Assembly (NCBI GenBank): GCA_031257075.1
Contig: JAIRPM010000089.1
Span: 1-8,535, forward strand
DNA from: Spirochaetaceae bacterium
Lineage (GTDB): Bacteria; Spirochaetota; Spirochaetia; Treponematales; Breznakiellaceae
DNA: 8,535 nt
Direction: 5' to 3'
How positions within the stretch are numbered: the first letter of the stretch is position 1; each line of letters opens with the position of its first letter. The notes beneath the pieces are model-generated. The model made no database searches. It saw only the letters and a program-made list of their open reading frames with translations, and had not been told where the DNA came from. Below, piece by piece: positions 1-5,947 of this stretch. A program made the position numbers and the translations under genes.

Positions 1-366
1 ATCTTTTATTTTATCAAGATTCAGATAATTTACCATGCCATTAGGGGTTGGTATTGACTGCTTTACTTTGTCTGATTTACACCTCGAATACAATGCTAAA
101 TCTATAATAGTTAGATTGCAAATTTCCGATAAATCGTCCGCCATAGCTTTTACAACATCATTATCACCCATCCAATATGCGCCGTAGTGTATGCCTTTTA
201 GTTCATATTTTTTGTTTGCAATATTGTATTTTCTAATTATATTGTGCGTTATATTCACATTTTTTTCTTTAAGGATTTTACCTTCGCTACTGTATTCATA
301 CTTTTTATTTTTCTGTGTTTTAAGATAGAAATACAGCTTGTTTTTTATTTTTTCAATTATCACCAT
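1..366 (-). CDS. Partial AT-rich hypothetical protein (N-terminal 122 residues)
   Basis: The minus strand is open from an ATG at 366 to the window edge, 122 codons without a stop, so the C-terminus is missing. An AGGAG sits at 373-377, six bases before the ATG, which supports both coding status and the start. The first ~55 residues are rich in Lys, Asn, Ile and Tyr. They are followed by GIHYGAYWMGDNDVVKAMA (residues 58-76) and then an alternating hydrophobic stretch, LTIIDLALYS. That H-Y-G-x-Y-W-M-G-x-N-D-V-V stretch loosely recalls the first strand and loop of some surface-polysaccharide glycosyltransferases, but I do not recognise the family and this is a guess. Composition is about 30% GC, far below the ~50% of the genes after 1199, which suggests a horizontally acquired or surface-variation locus. 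The upstream region carries strong palindromes (444-458 and 456-484). Confidence 0.8.
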   Translation of the reverse strand, partial: MVIIEKIKNKLYFYLKTQKNKKYEYSSEGKILKEKNVNITHNIIRKYNIANKKYELKGIHYGAYWMGDNDVVKAMADDLSEICNLTIIDLALYSRCKSDKVKQSIPTPNGMVNYLNLDKIKD

Positions 367-372
367 ATATGT

Positions 373-377
373 CTCCT
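373..377 (-). promoter_or_regulatory. Ribosome binding site of the partial gene at 1-366
   Basis: The plus strand reads ctcct, so the minus strand carries AGGAG six bases upstream of the ATG at 366. It is a near-ideal Shine-Dalgarno and the main reason the AT-rich reading frame is called a real gene with this start. Confidence 0.75.
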
Positions 378-443
378 ATTGTATTTATTATTTCCAATAT
401 TTGGATATTTCTTTGGATGTATAAATATAAAAATCTTCATCAC

Positions 444-458
444 CATAAATTATTTATG
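444..458. promoter_or_regulatory. 15-bp perfect palindrome, operator-like (copy 1)
   Basis: CATAAATTATTTATG is two 7-base arms around one central base. It lies about 80 bases upstream of the minus-strand start at 366 and adjoins a second inverted repeat. The 7-1-7 layout resembles sites bound by dimeric repressors such as the Fur/PerR group, but the sequence does not match their consensus well. A near copy lies at 585-599. Confidence 0.4.
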
Positions 459-484
459 CATTCAACACCACAGTTTGAATGCAT
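456..484. repeat. 10-bp perfect inverted repeat with 9-base spacer
   Basis: The arms are ATGCATTCAA (456-465) and TTGAATGCAT (475-484), with spacer CACCACAGT. The left arm overlaps the end of the palindrome at 444-458. It could be an operator for the minus-strand gene at 1-366 or the edge of the GC-richer block that follows. No T-run follows on either strand, so it is not a standard terminator. Confidence 0.5.
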
Positions 485-508
485 AGTCCGGCAAAGGGCG
501 TTCCCAGC

Positions 509-527
509 CTTTTGCTACACGCAAAAG
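509..527. repeat. Short hairpin in the GC-richer block
   Basis: CTTTTGC (509-515) and GCAAAAG (521-527) pair perfectly around a five-base loop, TACAC. The hairpin sits in the middle of a block (about 478-556) that is visibly more GC-rich than the DNA on both sides. No T-run follows it. Confidence 0.4.
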
Positions 528-584
528 CATTCCTCCGTCAGCGGCTTTCTATCGAACCAATCTGTAATGGATTGTTTTAGGTAT

Positions 585-599
585 CATAAATGATTTATA
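585..599. promoter_or_regulatory. 15-bp near-palindrome, operator-like (copy 2)
   Basis: CATAAATGATTTATA matches the palindrome at 444-458 at 13 of 15 positions; only the central and last bases differ. The two copies are in the same orientation, 141 bases apart, and lie on either side of the GC-richer hairpin block. They could be paired operator sites or direct repeats left at the ends of an insertion. Confidence 0.35.
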
Positions 600-987
600 A
601 TTATTGCGAAATTCTACTGTTATTAATAAATATCATGACTGCTGAAGTGGAAAAACGGTAACCTCTGATATTAAATTTTCAACACGGGTTTTATAGTGTG
701 TTTCAAATGCGTAAAATATACTATTATTTCCTATATGTTAAAAATTCCTCTATTTTCCCACACCAAGTCGGTCGACCAGCACATCTTTTACACAGAAAGT
801 TCCAGAAGGAGGAGGGCAGTCGTGTCAATCACGATGTCTAAATCCTGCTGAACGCCGTTTTTCTGTTACATTGGTTACACCGCCCGTTTATACGTTTTTT
901 TTTCAAACACATGCGCGCCGCAATCGCGCCTTTGCTACGCCGCAGCGTGAACGGGAGGATTTTGTCAACGGCCATGTGTGCACCGCC

Positions 988-1016
988 GAAACGGTTACAA
1001 CACAGAGAACCGTTTC
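988..1016. repeat. 9-bp perfect stem-loop
   Basis: GAAACGGTT (988-996) pairs with AACCGTTTC (1008-1016) around an 11-base loop. There is no T-run on either side, so a Rho-independent terminator is unlikely. With the hairpin at 1042-1066 it suggests a structured RNA leader, a small RNA or a dispersed repeat upstream of the exported-protein gene. Confidence 0.5.
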
Positions 1017-1041
1017 CTGCTGGAACAGCCTCTAAGGAAGC

Positions 1042-1066
1042 GCTGATTAGAATCAATTTAATCAGC
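1042..1066. repeat. Repeated hairpin, copy 1
   Basis: GCTGATTA (1042-1049) pairs with TAATCAGC (1059-1066). Adding a G-T and an A-T pair extends the stem to ten with a five-base loop. The core CTGATTA-N9-TAATCAG recurs at 1896-1918 with the same 9-base spacing. The reverse complement of 1054-1066 (GCTGATTAAATTG) is also identical to 1895-1907, so the two sites share 13 bases in inverted orientation. Confidence 0.55.
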
Positions 1067-1198
1067 TTTGCTCTATAGGCAGTCTAGCATGGGCGCAAAA
1101 AACCGGCAAGCCCTCTCTATCAAAGAAGCATGGGGCGGCGCTTGCAATGTTTCCTCAAGTCTCCTGTCTTCTATAAAGACCAATCAATAATCAATAAT

Positions 1199-1876
1199 AT
1201 GGTACAAATGCGTTTTTTTACATTAACCTTTTTAGTCTTTGGGTTTATGCTTGCCGCGCCGGCGCTGTCTGCTGTTGACTGGGAAGCGGAATACTGGACA
1301 GGGTTTGGTTTTGAAGGCGGAGGATATATAAAAGGCTTATTCAGTTCAGATATGATTAACACTATGGCAATGGGAGGCGGGCTATCGCATTACTGGTTTT
1401 GCTTTACCGAACGGCATTGCATCGGTTTTTGGTGGGGGGCGGCATTGGTTTTTCCCAATCAAAAAATTTACAACGCGGACAATACCAACATAACGCTCAC
1501 GTATTCAATTAACGAATGGCTGGGCACCGCGCTGCGACTTCCACTCGCCGGCGGAATAAACGGCCATCACCATCTTGTTTTTAGCGCTGCGCTGGATTTT
1601 ATTCAGTATTTATTAGAAAACTCAAAGGACGGCGCATCACGGGATTTTAACTCAGGCGGATTTGCGTTCCTTTTAAGCGCGGGATATAAATTTGATTTTT
1701 ATGATGATAAATTCTTTTTGATGCTGGGCTCGCATGTTCAGTTTGATATATTTACCACTTCTTCCAACAATGATTTTTCCGGCTTCAATATGATTGCCGT
1801 TAAACCGTATGTAACTTTTGGCATCAATTTCTACCGTTACTACAAAATTGAAGGCAACTGGGGCAAAGGCTGGTAA
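1199..1876 (+). CDS. Small exported, probable outer-membrane beta-barrel protein
   Basis: The 225-residue product starts with a clear Sec signal peptide: a basic start (MVQMR), a hydrophobic core (about residues 6-20) and a likely cleavage site after AAPALSA, before VDWEAEYW. The mature part alternates polar residues with aromatic ones and is rich in Gly, Tyr, Phe and Trp (GFGFEGGGYIKG, FLLSAGYKFDF, VKPYVTFGINFYRYY), as expected for amphipathic strands of an outer-membrane barrel or a beta-rich periplasmic protein. No family is recognised. The frame is open back to an ATG at 1130, but that would put 26 non-signal-like residues before the signal peptide. ATG 1208 is equally possible. Neither start has a good Shine-Dalgarno; AATCAAT repeats precede it. 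It converges with ftsH and is bracketed by two similar hairpins. Confidence 0.7.
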   Translation: MVQMRFFTLTFLVFGFMLAAPALSAVDWEAEYWTGFGFEGGGYIKGLFSSDMINTMAMGGGLSHYWFCFTERHCIGFWWGAALVFPNQKIYNADNTNITLTYSINEWLGTALRLPLAGGINGHHHLVFSAALDFIQYLLENSKDGASRDFNSGGFAFLLSAGYKFDFYDDKFFLMLGSHVQFDIFTTSSNNDFSGFNMIAVKPYVTFGINFYRYYKIEGNWGKGW

Positions 1877-1882
1877 CCAGCC
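1868..1882. repeat. Palindrome over the stop codon
   Basis: GGCTGG-TAA-CCAGCC is a perfect inverted repeat whose centre is the stop codon of the exported-protein gene. It lies between two convergent genes. No T-run follows on either strand, so any terminator role would be weak. It could still stall or protect the message end. Confidence 0.35.
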
Positions 1883-1895
1883 GCCTATGACAACG

Positions 1896-1918
1896 CTGAT
1901 TAAATTGCCCCTAATCGG
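1896..1918. repeat. Repeated hairpin, copy 2
   Basis: CTGATTA (1896-1902) pairs with TAATCGG (1912-1918), including one G-T pair, around a 9-base loop. It has the same stem and spacing as the element at 1043-1065. It sits between the convergent exported-protein and ftsH genes and covers the ftsH stop codon at 1911-1913. Confidence 0.5.
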
Positions 1919-3782
1919 TATTGCCCTCGACGGGAATGTCAAGCAAAGACCGCACTTCGTTATCGTCAAGCGTTTCACGTGCCAATAGTTCGGATGCTAA
2001 CGTTTCCAGTTGCGTTTTATGAGCGGTAAGAATAGCGGCGGCGCGTTCAAGGGATTTGTCCATAATGGCTCGAATGGCAGTGTCGATACGGCGCGCCGTG
2101 TCTTCGGAATAGTTTTTGTGGCGGGCTATTTCACGGGCAAGAAAAATAGGTTCATCTTCCTGACCGTAACTTATCGCGCCTAAATCCTCCGCCATACCCC
2201 ATTCGCAAACCATCTTTCGCGCAAGCGTTGTCGCTTGTTCAAGGTCATTTTTGACACCGCTGGATGTCTCGCTATAAAACAGCCGCTCTGCCGCATAGCC
2301 GCCATAGCAAATAACGATGCGGTCTTCAAGCCATGAGCGGGAATGTGTGTAAACATCATGTTCCGGCAATGAAACCGCCATACCGAGCGCCTGCCCATGC
2401 GGTATAATCGTTACTTTGTGAAGCGGGTCAGCATTGGGGAGAAAGTAATGCAGCAATGCATGGCCTGCTTCATGGGTGGCCGTCATACGGCGTTCTTTTT
2501 CAGAGGTAACAAAGGTCTTGCGGGCAATACCCATAAGGATTTTGTCGCGGGCATCTTCAAAGTCGTTCATCGCGGCAGATTCTTTCCCGCGCCGTGTGGC
2601 AAGAAGCGCTGCTTCGTTCACAAGGTTAGAAATATCCGCGCCGCTCATTCCCGGTGTTGCGCGCGCAAGGCGTAAAAGGTCAACATTGTCCGCCGTTTTT
2701 ATTTTTTGGATATGCGCCGCCAATATCTGTTCACGTTCTTTGACATCCGGCAGCGCAACGGCAACTTGCCGGTCAAACCGGCCGGGCCGAAGAAGCGCCG
2801 GGTCAAGCACATCGGCGCGGTTTGTAGCGGCAAGCACAATAACACTGGAGCCTTCTTTAGAATCAAAACCGTCCATTTCCACCAGCAATTGGTTGAGCGT
2901 TTGTTCACGCTCATCGTGCCCGCCGCCATAGCCTGCGCCGCGCGTCCGCCCTACCGCATCTAATTCGTCAATAAAAACAATACAGGGGCTATGCCGGCGG
3001 CCTTGTTCAAAAAGGTCGCGGACACGGCTCGCGCCTACCCCCACAAACATTTCTACAAAGTCCGAACCGGACATATGAAAAAACGCTACCCCCGCCTCGC
3101 CCGCTACAGCCCGCGCCATCAATGTTTTACCGGTTCCGGGCATTCCCACAAGGAGGACACCATGGGGAATTTTTGCGCCCATTTCGGTAAATTTCTGCGG
3201 TTTTTTTAGGAATTCAACAACTTCCTGCAATTCGGCTTTCGCTTCCATCTGCCCCGCGACATCGGCAAATGTTATCTTTTTGCCCTGTTCCTGATACCGC
3301 CGCGCCCGGCTTTTGCCAAAATTGAGGGCGCGTCCGGGCATTTGCATATTGCGCATCAACAGGAAAAAAATTGTGAACATAATAAACCAGGGCAGCAATT
3401 CAAAAACAATATGCCGCAGTCCGCTGCGCCCGCTGCCGCCGGCAATACGTACACTATGCGCGGCAAGCGCCGGAAGCAATGCCGGGTCATGATAGGGAAT
3501 AACAGTACGAAAAAACGATGCCGGCTTATCGCCTTTTGCGGACGAAACAGGCAATGTCCATTCTATTGTGGAGTTGTCAAATATTGTTACCTGTGTTATT
3601 TCATTTTTGTTAAGCAAATTAAGGAAGTCTGTGTACGCAACGGCATTAACCGGCGGTTGGCGGGATTGAAAATACATAAAAATAGCCACAGCCGATATGC
3701 ACAAAAAAAACACCAACGGGAAGCCCCGCCGGTCGCCGGGCATCTGCGGCGGCAACACTGGCTGTTTGTTTTCGCTTGACAT
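1911..3782 (-). CDS. ftsH: ATP-dependent zinc metalloprotease FtsH
   Basis: This is the membrane-anchored hexameric AAA+ protease that pulls out and degrades misassembled membrane proteins and unstable cytosolic regulators. The 623-residue chain has the whole family layout: a TM helix at ~21-37, a periplasmic domain, a second TM helix at ~126-144, Walker A GMPGTGKT (213-220), pore motif FVGVGA, Walker B IVFIDELDAVG (268-278), second region of homology ATNRADVLDPALLRPGRFDR (319-338), zinc motif HEAGH (437-441) and the third zinc ligand Asp in NDLEQAT (D513). Length is normal and all catalytic residues are present. The frame is open to a TTG at 3818, but that TTG is part of a -35 box. The ATG at 3782, seven bases after a TATACT -10 box, is the likely start and implies a leaderless message with no Shine-Dalgarno. 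The gene lies downstream of the flavodiiron gene on the same strand but has its own promoter. Confidence 0.96.
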   Translation of the reverse strand: MSSENKQPVLPPQMPGDRRGFPLVFFLCISAVAIFMYFQSRQPPVNAVAYTDFLNLLNKNEITQVTIFDNSTIEWTLPVSSAKGDKPASFFRTVIPYHDPALLPALAAHSVRIAGGSGRSGLRHIVFELLPWFIMFTIFFLLMRNMQMPGRALNFGKSRARRYQEQGKKITFADVAGQMEAKAELQEVVEFLKKPQKFTEMGAKIPHGVLLVGMPGTGKTLMARAVAGEAGVAFFHMSGSDFVEMFVGVGASRVRDLFEQGRRHSPCIVFIDELDAVGRTRGAGYGGGHDEREQTLNQLLVEMDGFDSKEGSSVIVLAATNRADVLDPALLRPGRFDRQVAVALPDVKEREQILAAHIQKIKTADNVDLLRLARATPGMSGADISNLVNEAALLATRRGKESAAMNDFEDARDKILMGIARKTFVTSEKERRMTATHEAGHALLHYFLPNADPLHKVTIIPHGQALGMAVSLPEHDVYTHSRSWLEDRIVICYGGYAAERLFYSETSSGVKNDLEQATTLARKMVCEWGMAEDLGAISYGQEDEPIFLAREIARHKNYSEDTARRIDTAIRAIMDKSLERAAAILTAHKTQLETLASELLARETLDDNEVRSLLDIPVEGNTD

Positions 3783-3789
3783 TGGGGTA

Positions 3790-3818
3790 AGTATAAGGAG
3801 GAAACGAATTTTTAGCAA
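3790..3818 (-). promoter_or_regulatory. ftsH promoter, leaderless geometry
   Basis: On the minus strand TTGCTA (3813-3818), a 17-base spacer and TATACT (3790-3795) form a sigma70-type promoter. The ftsH ATG (3780-3782) follows after seven bases, exactly where transcription should begin. The nearby CCTCCTT is the complement of a Shine-Dalgarno, not one. Confidence 0.65.
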
Positions 3819-3829
3819 GCGGGATGTAC

Positions 3830-3866
3830 ATTTTCACTACCCGGCGCTGCGCCAGATAGTGAAAAT
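3830..3866. repeat. Strong two-tier hairpin between the flavodiiron gene and ftsH
   Basis: ATTTTCACTA (3830-3839) and TAGTGAAAAT (3857-3866) are perfect 10-base arms. Inside them GGCGC (3843-3847) and GCGCC (3849-3853) form a second stem, separated by a 3x3 internal loop. It begins 33 bases after the flavodiiron stop codon and ends just upstream of the ftsH -35 box. It may end or protect the flavodiiron message. No T-run follows the stem on the minus strand, so it is not a standard terminator. Confidence 0.55.
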
Positions 3867-3899
3867 CAAAGCCTGCGGCGTGCCATCGAACTTTTGCGC

Positions 3900-5744
3900 T
3901 CAGCCTACTTTTTCAAACACGTCTACGCCGTGTTTGCAGAGCGGGCAGATAAAGTCGGGCGGCAGTTCTTCGCCTTCGTGGAAGTAGCCGCATACTTTAC
4001 AGACATAGCCTTTCTTTTTGGGCCCGTTAAGCGGCGGCTTCGGCTTGATGTTGTCCGCGTAGTACTGGTACGTTACCGAAGGCTCATTGGACAGCGCCGC
4101 CGATTCGGTAACATCCGCGATAAACAGCGTGTGCGTATCGTAATCAATGGCCTGTACTACTTTGCCGGATATATACGCGTTGGCATGAAGGGGCGCGTAT
4201 ATCAGGCCGTTGGCGCTCCGTGTTTTTTGCGGGCAGTCCGCGAACTTTTCTTCATCGCGCCCGCTCTTGAAACCGAAGCGCTGAAACACGCTGAACGGCG
4301 TATCCTGTTTGAGTACACTCACGTTGAATACGCCGGTTTTTTTTATCATATCGCAGGTGTAATTTTTCCGTATAACGGAAATGGTGATGCGTTTGGGCGT
4401 GTCGGTCAGTTGTACCGCCGTGTTGATAATACAGCCGTTGTCTTTAGCGCCGTCACGGGCGGTAAGGAGGAAGAGGCCGTAACTCAGTTTGAAGAACGGC
4501 GGAATATCGACCGCCCCGGCTGTATGCGGCGCAATGGCATTTTTGGGTATGTCCGCCGCTATTGTTTCGGCAAGCGCGGCAAGGCGGGCGCGGTCTTTGT
4601 CCTTGACCGCTGAGGTAATGCAGACATTACCGTCAATAAAACGCATATCTTTCAGACTGCTAAAAATGCCGCGCATAAGGTCGCCGGCGGAACACGCCCA
4701 CGAACCGTTTTCGATAAACGCTACCGTCCGGTTCCGTAAGCAGTGCGCTTCAATGTCGCGGAGCGCTTCATCCATGCGGATGAAAATTCCCGCGTTGTAC
4801 GTTGTCGAAGCAAAGACAAGGTGACTGCACCGGAACGCTTCGGCAACAATGACATCGGTCGCGTGCTGAGACACGTCGTACACGGCGATATTGGTTACGC
4901 CCCGCTCGGCAAGTTCGCTCGCCAGTATATTCACCGCGTTTTCCGTATGGCCGTATACGGAGGCATACGCTATGAGTACCGCGTTTTCTTCCGGGGTATA
5001 TGTACTCCAATGCTGGTATTTATCCAGATACCAGCCAAAATTTTTCCGCCAGATGGGGCCGTGGAGCGGGCATACGAAGGCAATATCCAGCCCCGCCGCC
5101 TTGCTGAGCGCCATTTGCACTTGGTCGCCGTACTTACCTACAATGTTCGCGTAGTAGCGGCGGGCATCCGGCAGCCACTCGGCGGCGAAATTTACTTCGT
5201 CCGCGAAAATGTTGCCGTTAAGCGCCCCGAATGTGCCGAACGCGTCCGCGGAAAACAGAATTTTTTTTGTTGTTTCGTAGGAAAGCATAACCTCGGGCCA
5301 GTGCACCATCGGCGCCATAACAAAGGCAAAGGTGTGAGTCCCGGTGCTGAAGGTTTCGCCTTCGTTCACAAGCACCGCGCGTGAATCAATGTCTATCGTA
5401 AAGAATTGTTTAATCATTGCCACGACTTTTTCGTTGGTAACGATTTTGACTTTGGGATAACGCCGGACAATTTCACCCAGCACCGCGCTGTGGTCAGGTT
5501 CCATATGGTGGACAAATACATAATCAAGAGCCCTGCCTTTAAGCATATACTCAAGATTTTCAAAGAAAACGCCGGATACCGTTTTATCGACGGTATCCAT
5601 GAGAGCCGTCTTCTCGTCATCAATAAAATAACTGTTGTACGACACGCCTCGCGGTATATCGTACACTCCTTCAAACGCTTTAGGCCTGCGGTCACAGCCG
5701 CCTACCCAATAAACGCCGTCTGTAATTTTTCGTACATCGTGCAT
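3900..5744 (-). CDS. Flavodiiron protein fused to flavin-reductase and rubredoxin modules
   Basis: The 614-residue chain is a soluble four-module enzyme expected to reduce O2 to water and/or NO to N2O. Residues 1-250 are the metallo-beta-lactamase-like diiron domain, with H80-x-E82-x-D84-H85, H148, D167 and H228 in place. Residues ~255-395 are flavodoxin-like with the FMN loop ASVYGHTEN. Residues ~414-565 match the flavin-reductase FMN-binding fold (FKLSYGLFLLTARDG, ITISVIRKNYT). Residues 580-612 are a short rubredoxin with C582-x2-C585 and C600-x2-C603; the 14-residue gap between pairs is rubrerythrin-like and much shorter than in classic rubredoxin. In Moorella the last two modules form a separate protein, Hrb, which reduces FprA. 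Here donor and terminal enzyme are one polypeptide. An AGGAG at 5751-5755, six bases before the ATG, fixes the start. O2 versus NO preference cannot be read from the sequence. Confidence 0.93.
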   Translation of the reverse strand: MHDVRKITDGVYWVGGCDRRPKAFEGVYDIPRGVSYNSYFIDDEKTALMDTVDKTVSGVFFENLEYMLKGRALDYVFVHHMEPDHSAVLGEIVRRYPKVKIVTNEKVVAMIKQFFTIDIDSRAVLVNEGETFSTGTHTFAFVMAPMVHWPEVMLSYETTKKILFSADAFGTFGALNGNIFADEVNFAAEWLPDARRYYANIVGKYGDQVQMALSKAAGLDIAFVCPLHGPIWRKNFGWYLDKYQHWSTYTPEENAVLIAYASVYGHTENAVNILASELAERGVTNIAVYDVSQHATDVIVAEAFRCSHLVFASTTYNAGIFIRMDEALRDIEAHCLRNRTVAFIENGSWACSAGDLMRGIFSSLKDMRFIDGNVCITSAVKDKDRARLAALAETIAADIPKNAIAPHTAGAVDIPPFFKLSYGLFLLTARDGAKDNGCIINTAVQLTDTPKRITISVIRKNYTCDMIKKTGVFNVSVLKQDTPFSVFQRFGFKSGRDEEKFADCPQKTRSANGLIYAPLHANAYISGKVVQAIDYDTHTLFIADVTESAALSNEPSVTYQYYADNIKPKPPLNGPKKKGYVCKVCGYFHEGEELPPDFICPLCKHGVDVFEKVG

Positions 5745-5857
5745 AGAGTTCTCCTAAAAGTGAAGACGATTTTGGTCTTTTTTAATAAAGGGGTTAAAAC
5801 CACTTGTTATTTATAATATAACAGTATAATATACATAAATCCAGCCCCTTCCCATTT
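5745..5857. promoter_or_regulatory. AT-rich divergent regulatory region
   Basis: This region separates the divergent flavodiiron and exonuclease III genes. On the minus strand the 15-mer TTATATTATAAATAA (5807-5821) agrees with the PerR-box pattern TTATAATnATTATAA at 11 of 14 defined positions, though its own two halves are imperfectly symmetric. GTTAT (5806-5810) and ATAAC (5818-5822) form an inverted repeat over the same bases. TATAAT occurs on the plus strand at 5825-5830, preceded by TTGTTA with a short 15-base spacer. No -35 box stands out for the flavodiiron gene. AT-richness alone makes such matches common. Confidence 0.35.
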
Positions 5858-5935
5858 ATGCCAGATTTTCCTTGGTACATTTTCGCCGTAGAAGACACTG
5901 CTGCCGCCGCCTACCACGTTACCGCTGTTTTCTTG

Positions 5936-5941
5936 TATACT
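5936..5941 (+). promoter_or_regulatory. Candidate -10 box of exonuclease III gene
   Basis: TATACT lies six bases before the ATG at 5948, in the same arrangement as the ftsH promoter, and no Shine-Dalgarno is present. The -35 position has no good match, so this is weaker than the ftsH case. Confidence 0.35.
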
Positions 5942-5947
5942 CTAACC

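Larger units (their letters stand above)
367..1198. other. Long gene-free stretch with hairpins and palindromes
   Basis: No reading frame here has a recognisable domain plus a credible start. Bases 367-760 are AT-rich apart from a GC-richer block at about 478-556. Bases 760-1066 are near 50% GC and open in more than one frame on both strands, which is usual for short stretches and not evidence of coding. The stretch contains palindromes at 444-458 and 585-599, inverted repeats at 456-484, 509-527, 820-834, 988-1016 and 1042-1066, and the self-complementary GGTCGACC near 771. It lies between a minus-strand gene and a plus-strand gene, so it probably holds both promoters. A -10-like TATAAA at 1172-1177 could serve the downstream gene, but no good -35 goes with it. 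A decayed insertion or dispersed repeat is the most likely origin of 760-1066. Confidence 0.6.

Noticed and set aside
244..486. 80-residue plus-strand Phe/Leu-rich frame resembling a membrane peptide
   Set aside because: It overlaps the minus-strand gene at 1-366, which has a good Shine-Dalgarno. The hydrophobicity comes from reading A-rich codons on the opposite strand.
462..530. 22-codon minus-strand frame inside the GC-richer block
   Set aside because: GGAGGA touches the ATG directly, leaving no spacing for initiation, and the frame spans two hairpins. More likely part of a repeat than a peptide gene.
735..851. 38-codon plus-strand frame in the gene-free stretch
   Set aside because: Starts without a Shine-Dalgarno and has no recognisable features; too short to support alone.
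838..1056. 72-residue minus-strand open frame
   Set aside because: Several frames are open here on both strands, no Shine-Dalgarno or domain is visible, and it overlaps strong hairpins. A conserved protein match in other genomes would reverse this.
3894..4613. 239-residue plus-strand open frame
   Set aside because: It lies wholly antisense to the flavodiiron gene, whose catalytic motifs are intact. It has no domain or credible ribosome binding site and comes from codon composition.
4743..5384. 213-residue plus-strand open frame
   Set aside because: Antisense to the flavodiiron diiron and flavodoxin domains, Arg/His-rich nonsense composition with no family features.
5858..5947. N-terminal extension of exonuclease III
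   Set aside because: The 30 extra residues match nothing in the family and the start lacks a ribosome binding site. The conserved first strand begins at 5948.
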